Below are positions 60,240-64,000 of a DNA stretch of 64,000 nt, piece by piece. Location of the stretch: NCBI RefSeq assembly GCF_033115175.1, contig NC_084831.1:76145502-76209501 (forward strand). Direction: 5' to 3'. The stretch comes from Lepus europaeus. Taxonomy: Eukaryota; Chordata; Mammalia; Lagomorpha; Leporidae. The notes under the pieces were generated by a model that did not search any database, was not told the DNA's origin, and worked only from the letters and a program-made list of their open reading frames with translations. The position numbers and the translations under genes were made by a program. The stretch's first letter is position 1. Each line of letters starts with the position of its first letter.

Positions 60240-60540
60240 TTTCGTATTTCATCATGAGCCACTCTTCCCCTGCTTAATATACAGCTACTCTACTAGTCCT
60301 TTACTTCTCTCTTTGTGCCTCACGGCATTTGGACATGGTATTTTCTCCTCCTATAAACCTTTTCTCCATTTTTACTGCTAACTCCCAGCAAACCTTAAAC
60401 ATTTCTTTTTCAAGGAAGGGCTTTATGGTAGTCCATATATGCTATTTGCTTTATCAGAAATTCTCACAAGCTCACGCCAATCACCAAGAGCTCATCTTAG
60501 ACAAGCTGGTAGTATATTAAAGTTTCAGAAGTTGTCTCCT
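60240..60540 (+). mobile_element. L2-like relic (weak)
   Basis: TCTCTCTTTGTGCCTCACGGCATTTGG, TTTCTCCTCCTATAAACC and AACCTTAAACATTTCTTTTTCAAGGAAGGGC resemble the L2 3' region (tgcctcagg ... tcaaatgtcacctc ... gaggccttcc). Confidence 0.45.
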
Positions 60541-60679
60541 ACCCCTTTTCACCCTGGATGATTCACTGGATTCTGGTATTGATCAGGATGGCAGTTATCT
60601 CCATCTAACCATATGAGTCTGGTGTTAGATATTGCATTAGATCAGCAATATAATTATCATAATAGAAGTAATACTAACA

Positions 60680-60800
60680 ACTGATGTTTATGGAGCATTT
60701 ATTGTGTGATGCATCATACTGAATTATTTGGATAGTTCTTTTGATCCTCATACAAACTCTCTGTGATTGCAAAGAGATAAAATTGAAATTCTGCCATATA
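60680..60800 (+). mobile_element. MIR fragment
   Basis: GTTTATGGAGCATTTATTGTGTGATGCATC with TTTGATCCTCATACAAACTCTCTG fits the first half of MIR. Confidence 0.6.
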
Positions 60801-60844
60801 CACAGTTCAATATAATACTTAGAGAATATTTTCACACTTTTCTT

Positions 60845-60895
60845 TTTTTAAAGATATATTTGTTTATTTGAAAGATAGAGTTACAGAAAGAGAGA

Positions 60896-60939
<44 letters not shown>

Positions 60940-61178
60940 CTTCCATCTGCTGCTTCACTCTCCAGATGGTCACAACAGCTGGGGCTGGGCCAGGCTGAAG
61001 CCAGGAGCCAGGAGCTTCTTCTTGGTCTTCTGCATGGGTAGTAGGGACCTGAGCACTTAGATCATTCTTCACTGCCTTTTCCCAGGCCATTAGCTAGGAG
61101 TAAGATCAGAAGTAGAGCAACTGGGATGTTAGCATTGCAAGTGGAGGCTTAACCTGCTATACCACAACAGCTGCCCTA
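60845..61178 (-). mobile_element. C-SINE with long (GA)n
   Basis: AAAGATATATTTGTTTATTTGAAAGATAGAG start, an almost pure (GA)n of about 40 bases (60898-60936) and GGCTTAACCTGCTATACCACAACAGCTGCCC head complement. Confidence 0.9.
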
Positions 61179-61239
61179 AAATGTTTTCACTTTTTTAATG
61201 TCTATCAATTCATTGGGATGTATAAAATGTGAGTTTTTT

Positions 61240-62060
61240 TTTAACTGAACAGTGTTATCTTAGAATTTTTAAATGCCAAATAATGTTCATAAACTAGAAG
61301 TTTAATATTTCTTGAATGTCTCCTAATGTTGAACATTTAAATTATTTACAGGTTATGAGTATTATAAAAAGTACTTTGTATTTACAGGTTATAAATTTTC
61401 GTATAAAGAATACTGCATCATCATAAAGAATACTGTGTTCAAGTGCATAAGTCTCTGCCTGCATTAACTATTGTTCTCTCAGAACAGATGTCTGGAAGCA
61501 GCATTGCTAGTTCAAAGGGGATGACACTTCAATGCTGTGTATCTTGCCAAATTGCCTTCAGAAACCCTTTATTAATTTCTGCCTTCCCAAGTCATTTACA
61601 AAAGTTTCCTTAGCACTACACTTCTGCCAGCAATCAATTCTATCATTAAATGTTTTTTCTGATAAGTAAAAAAAGTAACTTCTTTTTGGTTTGATCTGCA
61701 TGTATTTGATTATGATAGAGATTAGACCTTTTTATTGATTATTCATAAAGAAGTGTGACTTGTTCATATAGTCTGCCAGTCTTTTTATAGTAATATCTGA
61801 AATTTTTAACTGATGAACATAGTTTTTTTGCACATGAAAGACATACATTATTTTTCTTATCTGTAACAAATACTTTTTCTCTAATGTAATCTGATTTTAA
61901 TTTTACATATTGTTGGTCATTCAGATAAATGCAAAAGTTTTAAGGAATCAAACTTACTGACTTCATCTATGAGGTTCTTTTTCATTTTTGTGCTTACAAA
62001 CTTAAGTATTCTCTTATATTTGGTTTGATTTTATATTTTATTTGGTTTTCTTTTTATAGA
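61240..62060 (-). mobile_element. Ancient L1 (antisense) relic
   Basis: ATTGCTAGTTCAAAGGGGATG, TTGCCAAATTGCC, CACTTCTGCCAGCAATC and TGATTTTAATTTTACATATTG follow the antisense of an old L1 ORF2 end and 3' UTR. It is heavily diverged with no frames. Confidence 0.55.
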
Positions 62061-62739
62061 TATAGAGTGACATTAATTTTTATGTAGTTAAAAACCAAAT
62101 TCCAATTCATTAGTAGATACAATTAATACAATCACAAAAATCAATATTCTCTTCTCCATTCATTTCTCTTCTCCCACATTCCCTCCCAAGAGCAACTATT
62201 TTAGCTCTTTGGTTTTTGAGTGATCACTCACAAATATATATTTGCATATATGTTTGCTGTTCTTAACTGATACACTAAATTTTAGGTATTACTGACTCTG
62301 TAATAACAAATGAAGAGTTTTTGTTTGAAAAAGATCTTTCTTCCTATTCCATCACATTTCTGAGATAATTTTATTGCTATGCTTAATCAGTAATGAGTGT
62401 TTATTTTACAATGACATGTATGTAGTGTTATGCTATGACATATTATATATATGATTGTATTTTCTTTATTTGACATTTTTTTCAAGGAGTTTCTAATCAA
62501 ATTTTACTTATTCCTGCTCATCTTTTCCATACTAGTACTTATTTTTCCAGTAGGACCATAATTATTTTTTTCCCTGCTGCACATTCAAACTATTCTAACA
62601 AAGCCTTTTGTCTAACTCTTCCAATTCAAATGATTGCTTCCAGCCTTTCTAAGAAGTTGTCATCCAGGAATAAATTTCTTCATTTCTGAGATGAGACATT
62701 TTCCCTCTTAGATCCCAGATCTCTGCTATTCTTTATTGT

Positions 62740-63135
62740 GCTATTATTATTTCCTTTGCTGCTGTAACAAATTACCTAAAAATCAGAGGTTTAAATTAGC
62801 CAGTTTATTATCTTATATTTCCAGAGGTCAGAATTCCACAATGGATTAGCAGGACTACATTCTCTTTGATAGCTCCAAGGAAGAGTCTACTTCACTGGCT
62901 TGTCCAGATTCTGGTGGCCAACAGTATTCCCAGGTCATGGTCCCTTTTGTGTATTCCAATATGGTAATGTAGCATCTTCAAATCTTTCCTCCTCTCCTTC
63001 CTTGCTCATTCTCTTATAATGACACTTTGAATATATTAGGCTCACCTGCATTAACAGCCTTAACCTAATCTCACTGTGATTCTTTTGCCAAGTTTTGTGA
63101 GAACATATTTATAATATTGTGAATTTAAGCACAGC
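62740..63135. mobile_element. Ancient LTR-type repeat
   Basis: TTGCTGCTGTAACAAATTACC, CAGAGGTCAGAATTCCACAATGGATTAGCAGG, CAGATTCTGGTGGCC and TGTAGCATCTTCAAATC match a very common old LTR-derived repeat. Near the end CAGCCTTAACCTAATCTCA also fits. Confidence 0.6.
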
Positions 63136-63637
63136 TCTCTTGTAGAAATCATTGTTCTGTCTACCCTAATGATATTTTATTTACTATTTATTCAACATTT
63201 TATTAATTTTATCTTCCAAAAATCTCTTAAGCAACAGACTCTATAATTTTTCTGTGTATAGCTGAACATTGTCTATGGTTTGCCCTCCTTGTACTGAGAA
63301 ACAATGTTGATAAAATCATTGACACCAGTCCATTTTATTTGATTTGAATTTTGCTTCTTATCAGTTCTAGGTTTTGGATAAATTTAACCTTCTCTTTGCT
63401 TCAGTCTCTTTACCTCCAATAATGAATTTATTACTTTAGTACTTATTTATAGGGTTGTTATAAAGTGGAATAAATTCATTCATACAGTTCCTGCCACTTA
63501 GTTAATGCACCATATACAAGTTGGGAAGCAGCACCTTCCAGATTATTGTTAACCTTTCCTTCCTAAAGGGAAAAAGAAGATAGTAAAGATAGTATCAACA
63601 ATTGTGGTCTGGTACCTCCTTCTTTTCTGGCCCATTC

Positions 63638-64000
63638 TTTCTTTTTTTTCATTTATTAAACTTTTATTTAATGAATATAAATTTCCAAAGTACAGCTTAT
63701 GGGTTACAATGGCTTCCCCCCTCCCATAACTTCCCTCCCACCCGCAACCCTCCCCTTTCCTGCTCCCTCTCCCCTTCCATTCACATCAAGATTCATTTTC
63801 AATTCTCTTTATATACAGAAGATCAGTTTAGTATATATTAAGTAAAGATTTCAACAGTTTGCCCCCATATAGCAACACAAAAAGTGAAAAAAATACTGTT
63901 GGAGTACTAGTTATAGCATTAAATAACAGTGTACAGCACATTAAAGAAAGAGATGCTACATAATATTTTTTTAAATTAATTAATTTTCTATGTCATTTCC
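63638..64000 (-). mobile_element. Young L1 3' UTR, continues beyond the window
   Basis: The 3' end (TTTATTAAACTTTTATTTAATG, complement of AATAAAAGTTTAATAAA) and the C-rich tract CCCCCCTCCCATAAC match the short L1 at 10961-11196 closely over their shared part. The element extends leftwards in its own sense past position 64000, so its length and ORF state are unknown. The 79-codon plus frame at 63602-63841 is an antisense by-product. Confidence 0.9.

Noticed and set aside
1..64000. CRISPR arrays, operons, prophage or toxin-antitoxin systems
   Set aside because: The sequence is clearly mammalian. The regularly recurring units are SINEs at irregular spacing, and no bacterial gene structure is present.

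Overview
The window is mammalian nuclear DNA from a lagomorph, most likely rabbit (Oryctolagus cuniculus) or a close relative. The main evidence is about thirty copies of the lagomorph tRNA-derived C-SINE. These are recognisable by the GCCGGCGCCGTGGCTCA-type head, the body motif GGATGGCCCAAGTGCTTGGG, and a CTCTCT-rich end followed by an A-rich or AAATAAATAAATC tail. The young L1 3' ends fit the same origin. The DNA is AT-rich, CpG-poor and has no bacterial-type gene organisation. I found no intact protein-coding gene; the window reads as a gene desert or very large intron. Nearly all short open frames lie in SINE, L1 or LTR sequence or are chance ORFs.

Layout. 1-6 kb: C-SINEs, a MIR, a non-repetitive block rich in homeodomain-type motifs (about 2.6-3.6 kb) and old LTR-like repeats. 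8.3-11.3 kb: two poly(A)-tailed, target-site-duplicated copies of an endogenous-retrovirus 3' end (env tail plus LTR, and LTR only), the second carrying an L1 insertion. 11.7-12.8 kb: three consecutive SINEs. 13.66-15.95 kb: a small reverse-transcriptase-like fragment and then a near full-length processed pseudogene of the spliceosomal gene IK (RED), both on the minus strand. 16.1-25.2 kb: old SINE and L1, MIR and L2 relics, a non-repetitive AT-rich block at 22.2-22.8 kb, and an MLT1 LTR carrying a SINE. 25.4-30.9 kb: an L1 with a probable 3' transduction, then an L1 with a 5' inversion carrying three SINEs. 31-38.6 kb: mainly unrecognised sequence, an ancient L1 and several SINEs. 38.9-44.06 kb: a long decayed L1 on the minus strand. 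44.12-44.19 kb: a 34-nt U2 snRNA 5' fragment between perfect 15-bp duplications. 44.3-45.8 kb: MaLR internal sequence. 45.8-57 kb: mostly unique sequence with an L2, an old LTR and a few regulatory-looking motifs. 57-64 kb: SINEs, ancient L1, an LTR relic and the 3' end of a young L1 that runs off the right edge.

There is no operon-like cooperation between genes here. What the elements share is L1 machinery: SINEs, the IK copy, the U2 fragment and the LTR-terminated retroviral transcripts all look like products of L1 reverse transcription. The most unusual item is the pair of env-LTR/LTR retrocopies ending in A-tails just after the LTR polyadenylation signal. This is the same architecture as the primate SINE-R module, and could represent a lagomorph counterpart. 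Non-repeat stretches may hold conserved regulatory elements, but this cannot be decided without a cross-species alignment. Repeat family names are by recognition of consensus features, not by a database search.
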